Source of the DNA: Longibaculum muris
GTDB taxonomy: Bacteria > Bacillota_I > Bacilli_A > Erysipelotrichales > Coprobacillaceae
Length of the DNA stretch: 64,000 nucleotides
Assembly (NCBI RefSeq): GCF_004343035.1
Contig: NZ_SMCQ01000003.1
Span: 1 to 64,000 of the forward strand
Reading direction: 5' to 3'
Made by a program: the position numbers and the translations under genes. Of the stretch, positions 28,149 to 37,319 are shown one piece after another. The first letter of the stretch is position 1. Each line of letters begins with the position of its first letter. The notes below the pieces were generated by a model that saw only the letters and a list, made by a program, of their open reading frames with translations, did no database searches and had not been told where the DNA came from.

Positions 28149-28172
28149 TAAATTAATCTCTTTCATGTCCGT

Positions 28173-28211
28173 AAAAAAAGTTGAATTCAAACAAATGTTT
28201 GATTATTCAAC
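28173..28211 (-). terminator. Terminator of the TIM-barrel gene
   Basis: A long hairpin, GTTGAAT ... ATTCAAC with an inner TCAAACA/TGTTTGA stem (28180-28211), is followed on the minus strand by seven T residues (28179-28173). Confidence 0.85.
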
Positions 28212-28215
28212 CTTT

Positions 28216-28893
28216 TTATTCATGATGAGAACATTGCATCCGATATCTTTCCATCATTTCTTTAAATATTTCACCATTAGTTGGTGGTGTGTAAGTAATC
28301 GCATTAGCCCCTGCTTGAATAACTTCTTTAATTGTTTCTTCACTTGGACCTCCAGTTGCAATAATTGGAAAAGTCTTATCAATCTCTCTTAAAGCCTTAA
28401 TAATCGCAACCGTATTTTTACCACCCGAAACATTAACAATACTTGCTCCAGAATGAAGCATTCTTTCTTCCAATGGTTCATCCAAAGAGACAATTGTTAA
28501 AACAATTGGAATATCCACAATCTGTGATAACTCTTGAACAAATCTGGTTTTTGTTGGTGCATTTAAAACAACCGCTGAAGCTCCATTTAATTCTGCATCT
28601 AAAGCAATATTATTGACTCTTGGTCCTGATGTTGTTCCTCCACCAACTCCTGCAAAAACTGGTTTTTGTGCAACCTCAATAATTGACTTAGTAATTTGCA
28701 TCGTTGGTGTAAATGGATAAACAGCAATTACCGCATCAGCATTACAATTCGCAATGACTGCAACATCAGTCGAAAAAACCAATGATTTAATACGGCGACC
28801 ATTCACATTAATACCTGAAACATCATAAATACATTCAGGTACTTTTACGATATGTCTTAATTTAGATTGGACGTGTGGCATTTGTTTTGCCAT
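28216..28893 (-). CDS. TIM-barrel protein of unknown function
   Basis: A 225-residue protein with alternating beta strands and helices: ADAVIAVYPFTP, KPVFAGVGGG, SAVVLNAPT, PIVLTIVS, ASIVNVSGG, PIIATGGPSEETI and ANAITYTPP. The IIATGG segment resembles phosphate-binding loops of TIM barrels such as HisF, TrpC and ThiG, but no family catalytic set is recognised. The ATG at 28893 (MAKQ) follows AAAGAGGTG. It lies upstream of thyA on the same strand but has its own terminator. Confidence 0.7.
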   Translation of the reverse strand: MAKQMPHVQSKLRHIVKVPECIYDVSGINVNGRRIKSLVFSTDVAVIANCNADAVIAVYPFTPTMQITKSIIEVAQKPVFAGVGGGTTSGPRVNNIALDAELNGASAVVLNAPTKTRFVQELSQIVDIPIVLTIVSLDEPLEERMLHSGASIVNVSGGKNTVAIIKALREIDKTFPIIATGGPSEETIKEVIQAGANAITYTPPTNGEIFKEMMERYRMQCSHHE

Positions 28894-28930
28894 GGCATTC
28901 ACCTCTTTCTTTGTTTATTATAAAAAACCT

Positions 28931-29818
28931 TTATGAATTGACTGTTAAGAAATGATAAAGCGCACCTAATAAATTCGCATCATTATGATATTGACAAGTG
29001 CAAACAACTGGTCTAATTTTTGCATGTGTAAAAGTTTTAAAAATTTCATCTAATCGAAGATTCACTTCATCCAATAAATCTTCTCTAACACTAATGGCTC
29101 CACCAATGACAATCTTTTCTGGATCATAAGCATATTGCAAATTATAAATACCATTTGCTAAAACAAAATAAAACTTATCAACAACCTTTTCATAAATTGG
29201 ATCTTCATGATAATGATCAAAGATTTCTTTAGCATCCAAAGAAGCGACATCCACTCCTTTTAATCTGGCAACTTCTCTAACCACTGCCATTGTAGAACCA
29301 ACATCTGACCATGTTTTCATAGCATGTGTTGTAAAATCAAAATCCGCAATCATATAACCAAATTCACCACCATGAAGATGCTTTCCTTTATGGATACGTT
29401 TATCCTTAACCACTGCACCTCCAATACCTGTTCCACTTACTATAAAACAACAATCATTAACATCACTTGCAGCCCCTTTCCAAACTTCTGCTAAAGCTGC
29501 ACAATTCGCATCATTTTCCATCTCTACACGAACATGAATCCGATTTTCTAAATCTTCTTTAATCTTAGGACCATGAATATAATCCAAAGCACTTGAACCA
29601 CCAATGATTCCCTTTTCACTATCAACAGCCCCTGGCATACTTAATGCAAGTCCTTCAATATTTTCATAACCATGAAAAACATCTTCAATGATTTGATACA
29701 TTTTCTCAATTGTATCAGGACTCTTTATAGAATCTGTTTTTAAGATTTCTCCTTCTTCATTTAAAACCCCAATCTTCATTGATGTTCCACCAATATCAAT
29801 ACATAAAAATTGTTTCAC
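28931..29818 (-). CDS. ROK-family sugar kinase
   Basis: A 295-residue kinase of the ROK family with the phosphate-1 motif CIDIGGTSMKIG, catalytic region ENDANCAALAE and ATP motif VSGTGIGGAVV. The CXCGXXGC zinc motif of classical ROK glucokinases is absent after HLHGGEFGYM, so it is closer to BglK-like beta-glucoside kinases; the substrate remains open. The start is a GTG with an excellent GGAGGAAATCAAA upstream. Confidence 0.85.
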   Translation of the reverse strand: MKQFLCIDIGGTSMKIGVLNEEGEILKTDSIKSPDTIEKMYQIIEDVFHGYENIEGLALSMPGAVDSEKGIIGGSSALDYIHGPKIKEDLENRIHVRVEMENDANCAALAEVWKGAASDVNDCCFIVSGTGIGGAVVKDKRIHKGKHLHGGEFGYMIADFDFTTHAMKTWSDVGSTMAVVREVARLKGVDVASLDAKEIFDHYHEDPIYEKVVDKFYFVLANGIYNLQYAYDPEKIVIGGAISVREDLLDEVNLRLDEIFKTFTHAKIRPVVCTCQYHNDANLLGALYHFLTVNS

Positions 29819-29920
29819 TTTGATTTCCTCCTTGACTCTTATTTTATTATAAGGGTCACATATTTGTCATTATTTTTTAACATTTTTTTCAAAAAATGAC
29901 ACAAAAAGTCCATAACTTTT

Positions 29921-29929
29921 TGTTATGAT
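29921..29929 (+). promoter_or_regulatory. Extended -10 promoter of the candidate small RNA
   Basis: TGTTATGAT (TG, one base, TATGAT) predicts a start about seven bases downstream at 29936, exactly at the base of the first hairpin of the candidate RNA. A -35 match is poor (ACAAAA at 17-base spacing). Confidence 0.5.
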
Positions 29930-29935
29930 ATAAGA

Positions 29936-30041
29936 GGATGATAAAGAACCTCATATTTATCATCTACAATTCAATCCTTTTCCTCTATATCAAAGGAACA
30001 TAGGTGCAAGACCCTCATCTTGCACCTATTTGTTTTCTTTT
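29936..30041 (+). ncRNA. Candidate three-hairpin small RNA with CCUC loops
   Basis: Three consecutive stems are seen. Hairpin 1 is GATGATAAA/TTTATCATC (29937-29945, 29956-29964), perfect 9 bp, loop GAACCTCATA. Hairpin 2 is TCCTTT/AAAGGA (29975-29980, 29992-29997), loop TCCTCTATATC. Hairpin 3 is a perfect 12-bp stem (30000-30011, 30018-30029), loop CCCTCA, followed by TTTGTTTTCTTTT. Every loop contains CCTC, complementary to the GAGG core of Shine-Dalgarno sequences, as in trans-acting sRNAs with C-rich loops. The 3' end overlaps the aroK stop in antisense. It is not recognised as a known family. Confidence 0.6.
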
Positions 30042-30523
30042 ATACAGTTTATAATATTGTTTATGAATTCATCAATTGTTACATCATTCATGATATGATA
30101 GTCACAACTATCAAGATACAATTGATGTCTTTCTTTATATAAATCAAAAAGTTTTTCTGCTCCATCTTTTAATAAAGGACGAGAAGATGTCTCAACATCT
30201 TCTAATATCATAGAAATAGGACGATCAATATAAATCACAATCCCATTTTCTTTTAAAGCCTTCATATTTTCTGGATTTTTTATAACTCCGCCACCTGTTG
30301 AAATAATATATCCATTCAACTTAGAAACTTCCTGACAACAGATTGTTTCTCTTTCTCTAAAATAAGCTTCTGATATAGCAAACATTTCTGGAATTGACAT
30401 TTGATATTTCTTTTCTAAATATTCATCAATATCAATAACTGGTCTTGCAAGTTTTTCTGCCAACAATAATGAAACTGTTGTTTTTCCACATCCCATAATT
30501 CCAATTAATACAATATTTTTCAT
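30026..30523 (-). CDS. aroK: Shikimate kinase
   Basis: Phosphorylates shikimate at the 3-hydroxyl. The 165-residue protein has the P-loop GIMGCGKTTV, the shikimate-binding DIDEYLEKK and STGGGVI, and the lid SRPLL. It is the last gene of the six-gene aromatic operon; AGGAGA precedes the ATG. No proper minus-strand terminator follows: the hairpin over the stop codon has its T-run on the other strand. Confidence 0.96.
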   Translation of the reverse strand: MKNIVLIGIMGCGKTTVSLLLAEKLARPVIDIDEYLEKKYQMSIPEMFAISEAYFRERETICCQEVSKLNGYIISTGGGVIKNPENMKALKENGIVIYIDRPISMILEDVETSSRPLLKDGAEKLFDLYKERHQLYLDSCDYHIMNDVTIDEFINNIINCIKENK

Positions 30524-30531
30524 AACTTCTC

Positions 30532-31653
30532 CTATTTTTTAGCATAGTTGCCTAAAACTCTTAAAGTAATTGTATGAGCTTTTAAATCTTCTAATGCTAA
30601 AATAATATTTTCTTGTTCAAGACTACCTTCAATATCAACATAAAAATAATATTCCCAAGCTGTTTGTTTTAAAGGTCTTGATTCTATTCTTAACATATTG
30701 ATATGATGATCATTTATAATTTTCATCACTTGATAAAGCGTTCCAACATGATGTTTTAAAGTAAAGACAAGGCTGATATGCGAAACATCTTGTGATGTTT
30801 CTAAATTTTTACCAAAGATAATAAAACGTGTTGCATTTGTCTTTAAATTTTGAATATTTTCTTGTAAGATTTCTAATCCATAAAGTTGCGCAGCTTTTTG
30901 AGAAGCAATTGCGGCAATGGTTGGATTTTTTTGTTGGGCAACAAATTGTGCCGAAGTTGCAGTATTTAAATATTCATGTTTTTGAATATAAGGATGAGCA
31001 TCTAAAAAGTCACTGCTTTGTAAGAGTCCTTGAGGATGGGAATAGACTTCACGCAAATCCTCAATATGACTACCTGGTAAGCCAAGTAGATGTTGTTCTA
31101 CAGCAATACTCTGTTCACCAACAACATAAAAACCATAATCCCGTATTAAATCATAATTATCATTAATCGCTCCGGTTGATGAATTTTCAAGCGGCACAAC
31201 CCCATAATCAATTTCATCATTTTTTAAAGCTTCAAATACATCTTGAAAATGAACATAGTTTTTTCTTTGCGTTGTTTCTTTAAAATAAGTTTCTAATGCA
31301 CTTTCTGAAAATGAACCTGGAACCCCTTGATAGCCTACAACAATATTATCAAAACGGGGAGCTTTTAACTGATAGTGATTTTCACTAGGAATAAAAGTAG
31401 CTTGATAAGTTTTAGAAATATTCATCATATCTTGAATAAAAGTTTTTGCATATCCTTTTAATTCTTCATTTCTTATGCGATTAACATTTTTTTCAATAAC
31501 TTCCTGTTCACGAGCAGATTGGAATATTTCCATATCATGCGCTAATTTATAAGTAATAACATCTTTAGCAACATTCATTCTCTGTTCAAATAAAGCAATG
31601 ATTTGTTGATCAATTGCATCAATTTCTTCACGACATGTTTTTAAATCTTTCAT
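30532..31653 (-). CDS. pheA: Bifunctional chorismate mutase/prephenate dehydratase
   Basis: Converts chorismate to prephenate and then phenylpyruvate, committing carbon to phenylalanine. The N-terminal AroQ chorismate mutase (about residues 1-85, CREEIDAIDQQIIALFEQR) is followed by a prephenate dehydratase domain (GYQGVPGSFSESA, NATRFIIFG) and a C-terminal ACT domain with the Phe-binding ESRP motif. Overlap with aroC by four bases places it in the Phe T-box operon, which fits its product. Confidence 0.95.
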   Translation of the reverse strand: MKDLKTCREEIDAIDQQIIALFEQRMNVAKDVITYKLAHDMEIFQSAREQEVIEKNVNRIRNEELKGYAKTFIQDMMNISKTYQATFIPSENHYQLKAPRFDNIVVGYQGVPGSFSESALETYFKETTQRKNYVHFQDVFEALKNDEIDYGVVPLENSSTGAINDNYDLIRDYGFYVVGEQSIAVEQHLLGLPGSHIEDLREVYSHPQGLLQSSDFLDAHPYIQKHEYLNTATSAQFVAQQKNPTIAAIASQKAAQLYGLEILQENIQNLKTNATRFIIFGKNLETSQDVSHISLVFTLKHHVGTLYQVMKIINDHHINMLRIESRPLKQTAWEYYFYVDIEGSLEQENIILALEDLKAHTITLRVLGNYAKK

Positions 31654-32726
31654 ATATCTTTCATCATATCCAAGATACCTATTGCTGCCATTGATTCTAC
31701 TACAACAACTGCTCTAGGAACAATACATGGATCATGCCTTCCTGTAATTTCTAATTTGGTATTTTCTTTTGTTTTAACATTGATTGTTGATTGAACTTGA
31801 GAAATTGATGGTGTTGGTTTGATAGCTACTTTAAAAACAATTGGCATCCCATTACTAATTCCACCCGTAATGCCACCATTATGATTGGTCTTTGTTTTTA
31901 CTTTTTCACCTTCATAATAATAACAATCATTAGCTTCATGACCATACAATTCACTCATTTTTTCACCCATTCCAAAACTTACACTTTTAACTGCTGGAAT
32001 ACTAAATAAAAGTGGTGATAAATGTGATTCAATGGAATCAAAAAAAGGATTTCCTAAACCAGCTGGAACATTGATTATTGCACATTCAATAGTCCCTCCA
32101 ACTGAATCTTGTTTCATTCTTGCATCTTCAATCACATTTTGCATTTTTAAAAAGACATCTGAATTAAGTGTTGGATATTGTTGTTTTGTTAATTGTTGAA
32201 GATCTTCACATGTTATATCTACACCAAATGAATCATCATAAACATCTTTAATGCTTTGAATATGGGCACCAACAATAATCCCCTTTTGTCTTAAAATTTG
32301 TTTAGCCACACTTCCGGCAAAAACAATTGGAGCCGTTAATCTTCCAGAAAAATGACCACCACCACGCACATCATTATAACCATGATATTTCACATAAGCC
32401 GGATAATCACTATGTCCAGGTCGCATGCATTCTTTAAGCAATGAATAATCTTTAGAATGTTGGTCACTATTTTCAATCATAGCACAAAGTGGTGCTCCAG
32501 TCGTCACTCCATCTAGTAATCCACTCATAATTTGAACTTCATCTTTTTCAACACGTGGAGTGGACATTTTATTTTGACCAGGTGCACGTCTTTTCATTTG
32601 CCAACGAATTTCATCCATATCCAATGCAACACCTGCTGGTAAATTACCAATCACGATCCCAATCGCTTTACCATGACTTTCACCAAACAACGATAACTCA
32701 ATATTATTTCCCCAATTCGCACTCAT
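31650..32726 (-). CDS. aroC: Chorismate synthase
   Basis: Makes chorismate from EPSP using reduced FMN. The 358-residue protein shows the signatures GESHGKAIGIVI, RPGHSDYPAYVKY, DVRGGGHFSGR and GRHDPCIVPRAV. The ATG follows GGAGG at eight bases and the gene overlaps aroA by 23 bases. Confidence 0.96.
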   Translation of the reverse strand: MSANWGNNIELSLFGESHGKAIGIVIGNLPAGVALDMDEIRWQMKRRAPGQNKMSTPRVEKDEVQIMSGLLDGVTTGAPLCAMIENSDQHSKDYSLLKECMRPGHSDYPAYVKYHGYNDVRGGGHFSGRLTAPIVFAGSVAKQILRQKGIIVGAHIQSIKDVYDDSFGVDITCEDLQQLTKQQYPTLNSDVFLKMQNVIEDARMKQDSVGGTIECAIINVPAGLGNPFFDSIESHLSPLLFSIPAVKSVSFGMGEKMSELYGHEANDCYYYEGEKVKTKTNHNGGITGGISNGMPIVFKVAIKPTPSISQVQSTINVKTKENTKLEITGRHDPCIVPRAVVVVESMAAIGILDMMKDI

Positions 32727-33981
32727 TCATGAGACCTCCTAACATTTGAAAATGTTGCCAAAAACTTGGATAAGATTTTTTCACACACTTTTCTTCATCA
32801 ATCACAACTGCTTCTTCACAAACTGTCGAAGCAATTGCTTCCATCATTGCCATACGATGATCATTATAAGAAGAAACATATCCACCTTTTAAACGCTCAA
32901 CCCCTTCAATAACCATAGCATCTTCTAGTTCTTGAGCATGTCCACCTAACTGATTAATCACTTCAACCGTTGCTTTTAAACGATCACATTCCTTAATCCG
33001 TAAACGGGCAATATGTTCAATCCGCGTTGTTCCTTGACTTAAAGCACAGGCCAAAGCTATCACGGGAATAATGTCTGGACATTGCGAACCATCAATAATC
33101 GTTGCCTTTAAGTTGGAAGATATCATTTGATGCCCAGTTTCTTTTGTGATTAAATGAGCATTCATTCTTTCTAAAATATCAATTGCTTCTTTATCCCCTT
33201 GAAATGAATCTAAATTTAAATCTGTTAAAACAACATCATTACCAAGTGCTCCGGCAACAAGATAGAAAGCTGCTTGTGAAAAATCCGCTTCAACTCGATA
33301 ATCATGAGCAACATAGTGTTGAAAACCAGGAATAATCAATTCTTGATAATCATGATTAATGACTTGAATACCATATTGATTTAACATTTGTAAAGTTAAA
33401 TCAATATATCCTTTAGATTCTAAAGGTGACGTTATCTTAATAATTGAATCTTCATCCATTAAAGGTAATGCAAATAATAATCCACTAATAAATTGTGAAG
33501 ATACATTTCCTGGGATTTCAAAAACACCACCTCTTAATCTCCCTCGCACATATAAATCTAATACATTTTCTCGATATAAATAAGAAATCCCCTGTTTTTC
33601 AAAGATATCATAATAAACATCTAATGGTCTCTTTCCCAAACGTCCTTCCCCAATAAAATGAACATTTGCTTCACAGACAAGGGAAATAGGAACCATAAAT
33701 CTCAATGTTGAACCTGATTCAAAACAATTGATTTCACATTGATTTTTTAAAAAAGTTGTTGTTCCATCAATTTCTAAATAATCATCATATTCAAAAATCA
33801 TGGTTCCAAGTGCCTTCATAGCAGCAATTGTTGCTTTTATATCTTGAGAATACTCAATATTTGTAATTGTACTTCTTCCTCTTGCAAGTGACGCACAAAT
33901 AATTGCACGATGAGCCATGCTTTTTGATGGAGGAACACAAACTTGTCCTTTTAATGAATGTGGGGTTATACTCACTGCCAT
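32704..33981 (-). CDS. aroA: 5-enolpyruvylshikimate-3-phosphate synthase
   Basis: Joins phosphoenolpyruvate to shikimate 3-phosphate. The 425-residue protein contains PPSKSMAHRAIICASLARG, NCFESGSTLRFMVP, GRLGKRPLD and DHRMAM. The glyphosate-site region is NCFESGSTLRF with Ser in place of the usual Ala of GNAGTA, suggesting a class II-like, glyphosate-tolerant enzyme (inference). It starts three bases after aroB. Confidence 0.95.
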   Translation of the reverse strand: MAVSITPHSLKGQVCVPPSKSMAHRAIICASLARGRSTITNIEYSQDIKATIAAMKALGTMIFEYDDYLEIDGTTTFLKNQCEINCFESGSTLRFMVPISLVCEANVHFIGEGRLGKRPLDVYYDIFEKQGISYLYRENVLDLYVRGRLRGGVFEIPGNVSSQFISGLLFALPLMDEDSIIKITSPLESKGYIDLTLQMLNQYGIQVINHDYQELIIPGFQHYVAHDYRVEADFSQAAFYLVAGALGNDVVLTDLNLDSFQGDKEAIDILERMNAHLITKETGHQMISSNLKATIIDGSQCPDIIPVIALACALSQGTTRIEHIARLRIKECDRLKATVEVINQLGGHAQELEDAMVIEGVERLKGGYVSSYNDHRMAMMEAIASTVCEEAVVIDEEKCVKKSYPSFWQHFQMLGGLMNECELGK

Positions 33982-33984
33982 TTT

Positions 33985-35043
33985 TTAAATCTCCTTTACA
34001 ACATCAATGAATGTTAAATCACTTGGATAAATATAACATTGTCCAATTTCTTTTAATAAAACATAAGATAACTTCTGATGGATATTCTTTTTATCCAAAG
34101 CCATAGCTTTCTTTAATTCTTGAGTAGAAACATGTGCTTGAGTAGGTAACTCATATTTTTCCACAACTTCTTTAATAAGTTGAGATGTTCCTTTTGGTGT
34201 TAAACCGTGTATTTCTGCAATATGTGTTAATTGCACCATACCAATACTTATAGCCTCACCATGAGAATATTTTTCATAATGATAATATTGTTCAAGCGCA
34301 TGTCCTAACGTATGACCAAAATTCAAAGCCAAACGATCACCAAAATCAAAAAGATCTTTTTCAACAACATCTCTTTTTAAATCAACACAACGATAAATAA
34401 TCTCATCAATATCTTCATAAAGTTCTTCAAATGATGAATAGCTTGCTAAACGCTGAAATAAGGATTGATCAAAAATACAACCATATTTAATCACTTCACC
34501 CATACCATCATGAATAAATCTTTCATCCAAAGTCTTTAAAGTCAATGGATCAATCAAAACAAGTAATGGATGTTTAAAAGCCCCAACTAAATTTTTACCT
34601 TCTGGTAAATCTACAGCTACTTTTCCTCCAACACTTGAATCAACTTGAGCAAGCAAAGATGTAGGAATTTGTACAAATTTAACCCCTCTTAAAAAAGTAC
34701 TTGCTACAAAACCTGCCAAATCCCCAATAACACCTCCACCTAAAGCAATAATTAAATCACTACGAGTCAATTGAAATGAAAGTAATTGACTATAAAGACT
34801 TGGTAAAATATCAAAACGTTTAGATTGTTCACCATGAGGAACAATAATATGTCCCACCTCATAACAACTCTCTAATTGTTCAAATAGCTTTTCACCATAA
34901 TATCCATAAACCTGATCATCAGAAATAATCATAATCTTCTTTCCTTGATAAATAGGTTGAATATAATCTATGACATGTTCTAATATTCCCTTTTGAATAT
35001 AAATCGGATAACTATCTTTACCTAAATTCACTTTCATTTCCAT
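33985..35043 (-). CDS. aroB: 3-dehydroquinate synthase
   Basis: Converts DAHP to 3-dehydroquinate, NAD- and metal-dependent. The 352-residue protein has the NAD motif ALGGGVIGDLAGFVAST, QIPTSLLAQVDSSVGGKVAVD and the zinc ligands in NFGHTLGHALE and YSHGEAISIGM. It lies 12 bases downstream of the first aroF. Confidence 0.96.
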   Translation of the reverse strand: MEMKVNLGKDSYPIYIQKGILEHVIDYIQPIYQGKKIMIISDDQVYGYYGEKLFEQLESCYEVGHIIVPHGEQSKRFDILPSLYSQLLSFQLTRSDLIIALGGGVIGDLAGFVASTFLRGVKFVQIPTSLLAQVDSSVGGKVAVDLPEGKNLVGAFKHPLLVLIDPLTLKTLDERFIHDGMGEVIKYGCIFDQSLFQRLASYSSFEELYEDIDEIIYRCVDLKRDVVEKDLFDFGDRLALNFGHTLGHALEQYYHYEKYSHGEAISIGMVQLTHIAEIHGLTPKGTSQLIKEVVEKYELPTQAHVSTQELKKAMALDKKNIHQKLSYVLLKEIGQCYIYPSDLTFIDVVKEI

Positions 35044-35055
35044 CTTTTTTCTCCT

Positions 35056-35886
35056 CTAAACTTCTTTTCCAACAATATGTCCAATTTCTCTAATTTGTTC
35101 AATTAATTCTGTATATTTCTTTGGTTTCAATGATTGTGGTCCATCACATAATGCACATTCTGGATTATTATGCACTTCTATCATCAAACCATCACATCCT
35201 GCTGCCACGGCTGCCTTTGCCATCGGTTCGACTAACCACCATTTTCCTCCGGCATGTGATGGATCAATAATGATTGGTAAATGAGTTAATTTCTTAATCA
35301 CTGGTATTGCTTGTAAATCCAATGTGTTTCTTGTATATGATTCAAATGTTCTGACACCTCTTTCACATAAAATGACATTTGGATTTCCACTTGCCATGAT
35401 ATATTCAGCACTCATGATCCATTCTTCATATGTTGAACTTAACCCTCTTTTTAACAACACTGGTTTTGTACAACGTTTTCCAACTTCTTTTAATAAATCG
35501 AAGTTTTGCATGTTTCTTGCCCCAATTTGAACAAGATCAACCTTTTCATTAAATTCTTCAATATAATCTGCACTCATTAATTCTGATACGATTGGTAATC
35601 CTGTTTCTTTTTTAGCTGCCACCAAAATATCCAATCCTTCTGTTCCCATACCTTGGAAAGCATATGGTGAAGTTCTAGGCTTGAAAGCTCCCCCTCTTAA
35701 CATATTTGCGCCGGCGGCTTTGGCGGCTTTAGCAATCTCAATCACTTGTTCCTTAGATTCAACTGAACAAGGACCAGCAATCAAGGCTAAATGGTCTCCT
35801 CCAACCTTTACTCCTGAAACATCAATAATAGAATCATCAGGATGGAAAGCACGGTTAGCAAGCTTGTATGGTTCACTGACATGCAT
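35056..35886. repeat. aroF direct repeat, copy 1
   Basis: This 831-base segment is nearly identical at DNA level to 38355-39185 (offset 3299), with only scattered silent differences such as near 35211-35216. Similarity drops sharply at both ends: just past the stop codon and at the junction with the N-terminal domain. Confidence 0.9.
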
Positions 35887-36072
35887 AACTCTTTCAACAA
35901 CTGGTGACACTTCAATTTGTTTTGGATCAACAATTGTTGTATCCCCAATGATACCACAGATTGTCACATCTTCCCCTACAACAATATGTGTTGTTAATCC
36001 TTTGGCTTCAATTTGTGAAGATACTTTCTTCACATCTTCTTCACTTGTTTTTGGTTTAAATACAATAATCAT
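35056..36072 (-). CDS. aroF: DAHP synthase, copy 1 (Phe T-box operon)
   Basis: Condenses phosphoenolpyruvate and erythrose 4-phosphate, the first step of the shikimate pathway. The 338-residue protein has an N-terminal ferredoxin-like regulatory domain (about 1-65, MIIVFKPKTSEEDV) and a catalytic barrel with AGPCSVES, GGAFKPRTSPYAFQG and DPSHAGGK. From about residue 63 onward it is identical in sequence to the second copy, while the N-terminal domain differs at many positions. It heads aroF-aroB-aroA-aroC-pheA-aroK behind a T-box with specifier TTC. Confidence 0.95.
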   Translation of the reverse strand: MIIVFKPKTSEEDVKKVSSQIEAKGLTTHIVVGEDVTICGIIGDTTIVDPKQIEVSPVVERVMHVSEPYKLANRAFHPDDSIIDVSGVKVGGDHLALIAGPCSVESKEQVIEIAKAAKAAGANMLRGGAFKPRTSPYAFQGMGTEGLDILVAAKKETGLPIVSELMSADYIEEFNEKVDLVQIGARNMQNFDLLKEVGKRCTKPVLLKRGLSSTYEEWIMSAEYIMASGNPNVILCERGVRTFESYTRNTLDLQAIPVIKKLTHLPIIIDPSHAGGKWWLVEPMAKAAVAAGCDGLMIEVHNNPECALCDGPQSLKPKKYTELIEQIREIGHIVGKEV

Positions 36073-36105
36073 AATCTCTATCTCCTTTTCATATCCCTAC
36101 TGTAT

Positions 36106-36386
36106 AAATAAAAATCTCCCATCCATAAGGACGAGAGATAGATCTTTCGTGTTACCACCTTAGTTTATTTCTATATCACTATAGAAACCTTCATAAGTAC
36201 GCCTATTGTTAGGTTCATACTCTGATGCGATAACGGGCATTCCCGGACTAAGCCTACTTTATTCAGCCGTCTACTCCAAGATGAATTCAATTATATTCCA
36301 ACATTCTTTTTCACCAACCAAGAATTCTCTACGCTTGTTCAATAATCTACTCTTTCTTTTCACTGTATTTATATCAGTAGTTTGTT
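36106..36386 (-). promoter_or_regulatory. T-box leader, phenylalanine specifier TTC
   Basis: Minus-strand leader of the aromatic operon. Stem I carries CTTGGTTGGTGAAAAAG, the specifier region reads GAA-TTC-ATC-TTGGAGTAG (TTC at 36285-36283), the T-box is AAGGTGGTAACACGA (about 36161-36147) and the terminator is ATCTCTCGTCC/GGATGGGAGAT plus T5 (36139-36106). TTC is a Phe codon, in keeping with pheA in the operon. Confidence 0.92.
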
Positions 36387-36392
36387 GATAGT

Positions 36393-36421
36393 ATTCTATG
36401 CGATATCCTCTCATTTGTCAA
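36393..36421 (-). promoter_or_regulatory. Promoter of the aromatic operon
   Basis: A perfect TTGACA (36421-36416), a 17-base spacer and TAGAAT (36398-36393), directly upstream of the Phe T-box leader. Confidence 0.85.
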
Positions 36422-36437
36422 TGCTTTTTACCTAAAA

Positions 36438-36462
36438 TGTAAATATTTTCTATTTATTTACA
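36438..36462 (-). terminator. Weak terminator after the metallo-hydrolase gene
   Basis: TGTAAATA (36438-36445) and TATTTACA (36455-36462) form an AT-rich 8-bp stem followed on the minus strand by TTTTAGG. It precedes the aromatic operon promoter. Confidence 0.4.
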
Positions 36463-36479
36463 AATAATCTAAAATCAAT

Positions 36480-37319
36480 TTATTCATTTTTATAATCAAT
36501 ATGACTTAAAATCGTCTTTTTAAATAATGGATTTTGCCAAAAAGAGACCATATCCATCCTTTGACTAACAATTTCAAATAAAAAATCATCACATGCATCA
36601 GGAAAATCTTTCATCACCATTTCAACACATTCTTGAATAGAATCAATCACAGCTATAGCTTCAAGTATTTTTCTCCTACCTGTCGATGAATCATAAACAC
36701 AATCCCAAGCGGGACAATAATATTCAACCAATTGCAATGATAATAATTTATTTAATGAATCTATACTTTCTTTGACATTTGTATATATAGGAATATCTCC
36801 CTTAACCAAAATGGCATCACCGCTAAACAATATTTTCTGATTAACCAAATAAGAGAGCGAACCTGATGAATGACCTGGAGTTGAAAGAATTTTCATTGAT
36901 AAACAATCTTCCAATTCTATTTCTATATCCTTGTCAATAATTTTATCAACAATAACCGAGTTCTGCAATAATTTATCAAAATTAGGAATAGGTCTTTCAA
37001 TAAATTGTTGATGAATATCCTCTATCCAATCTTTTTCCCTTATACTTGCATAAATTGGACATCCACTTTTCTTTTGCAAAGCAAAAGCACCTCCCATATG
37101 ATCAGGATGCGCATGAGTTAGAAAAATACCACGAATATCTTCTATTTTATATCCTAATTCACAAATATAATCCTCAATCATCTTTTCACTATCATGAACA
37201 CCTGTATCAATCAAATAACAAAATTGTCCAGTTAAAATATAAACATAAACATATCTTTCAATATCTGGAGTCACATGAAAATTAATTTTCAATTGATGAA
37301 CACCTTTACATATCTCCAT
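36480..37319 (-). CDS. MBL-fold metallo-hydrolase
   Basis: A 279-residue metallo-beta-lactamase-fold hydrolase with the zinc motif THAHPDHMGG (HxHxDH), a downstream STPGHSSGS histidine and the FSGDAIL metal aspartate. Substrate unknown; this group includes glyoxalase II-like and quorum-quenching enzymes. The ATG at 37319 was chosen because AGGAGG lies eight bases upstream, whereas the ATG at 37325 is only two bases from it. It overlaps the DUF1330-like gene and belongs to the TetR-controlled cassette. Confidence 0.85.
   Translation of the reverse strand: MEICKGVHQLKINFHVTPDIERYVYVYILTGQFCYLIDTGVHDSEKMIEDYICELGYKIEDIRGIFLTHAHPDHMGGAFALQKKSGCPIYASIREKDWIEDIHQQFIERPIPNFDKLLQNSVIVDKIIDKDIEIELEDCLSMKILSTPGHSSGSLSYLVNQKILFSGDAILVKGDIPIYTNVKESIDSLNKLLSLQLVEYYCPAWDCVYDSSTGRRKILEAIAVIDSIQECVEMVMKDFPDACDDFLFEIVSQRMDMVSFWQNPLFKKTILSHIDYKNE

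Noticed and set aside
30000-30029. Hairpin at the aroK stop read as a minus-strand terminator
   Set aside because: On the minus strand it is followed by GTTCC, with no T-run. The T-rich tail is on the plus strand, so it was assigned to the candidate small RNA.
36206-36388. Plus-strand open frame over the Phe T-box leader
   Set aside because: It is entirely inside a structured minus-strand leader and its promoter region, with no ribosome binding site.
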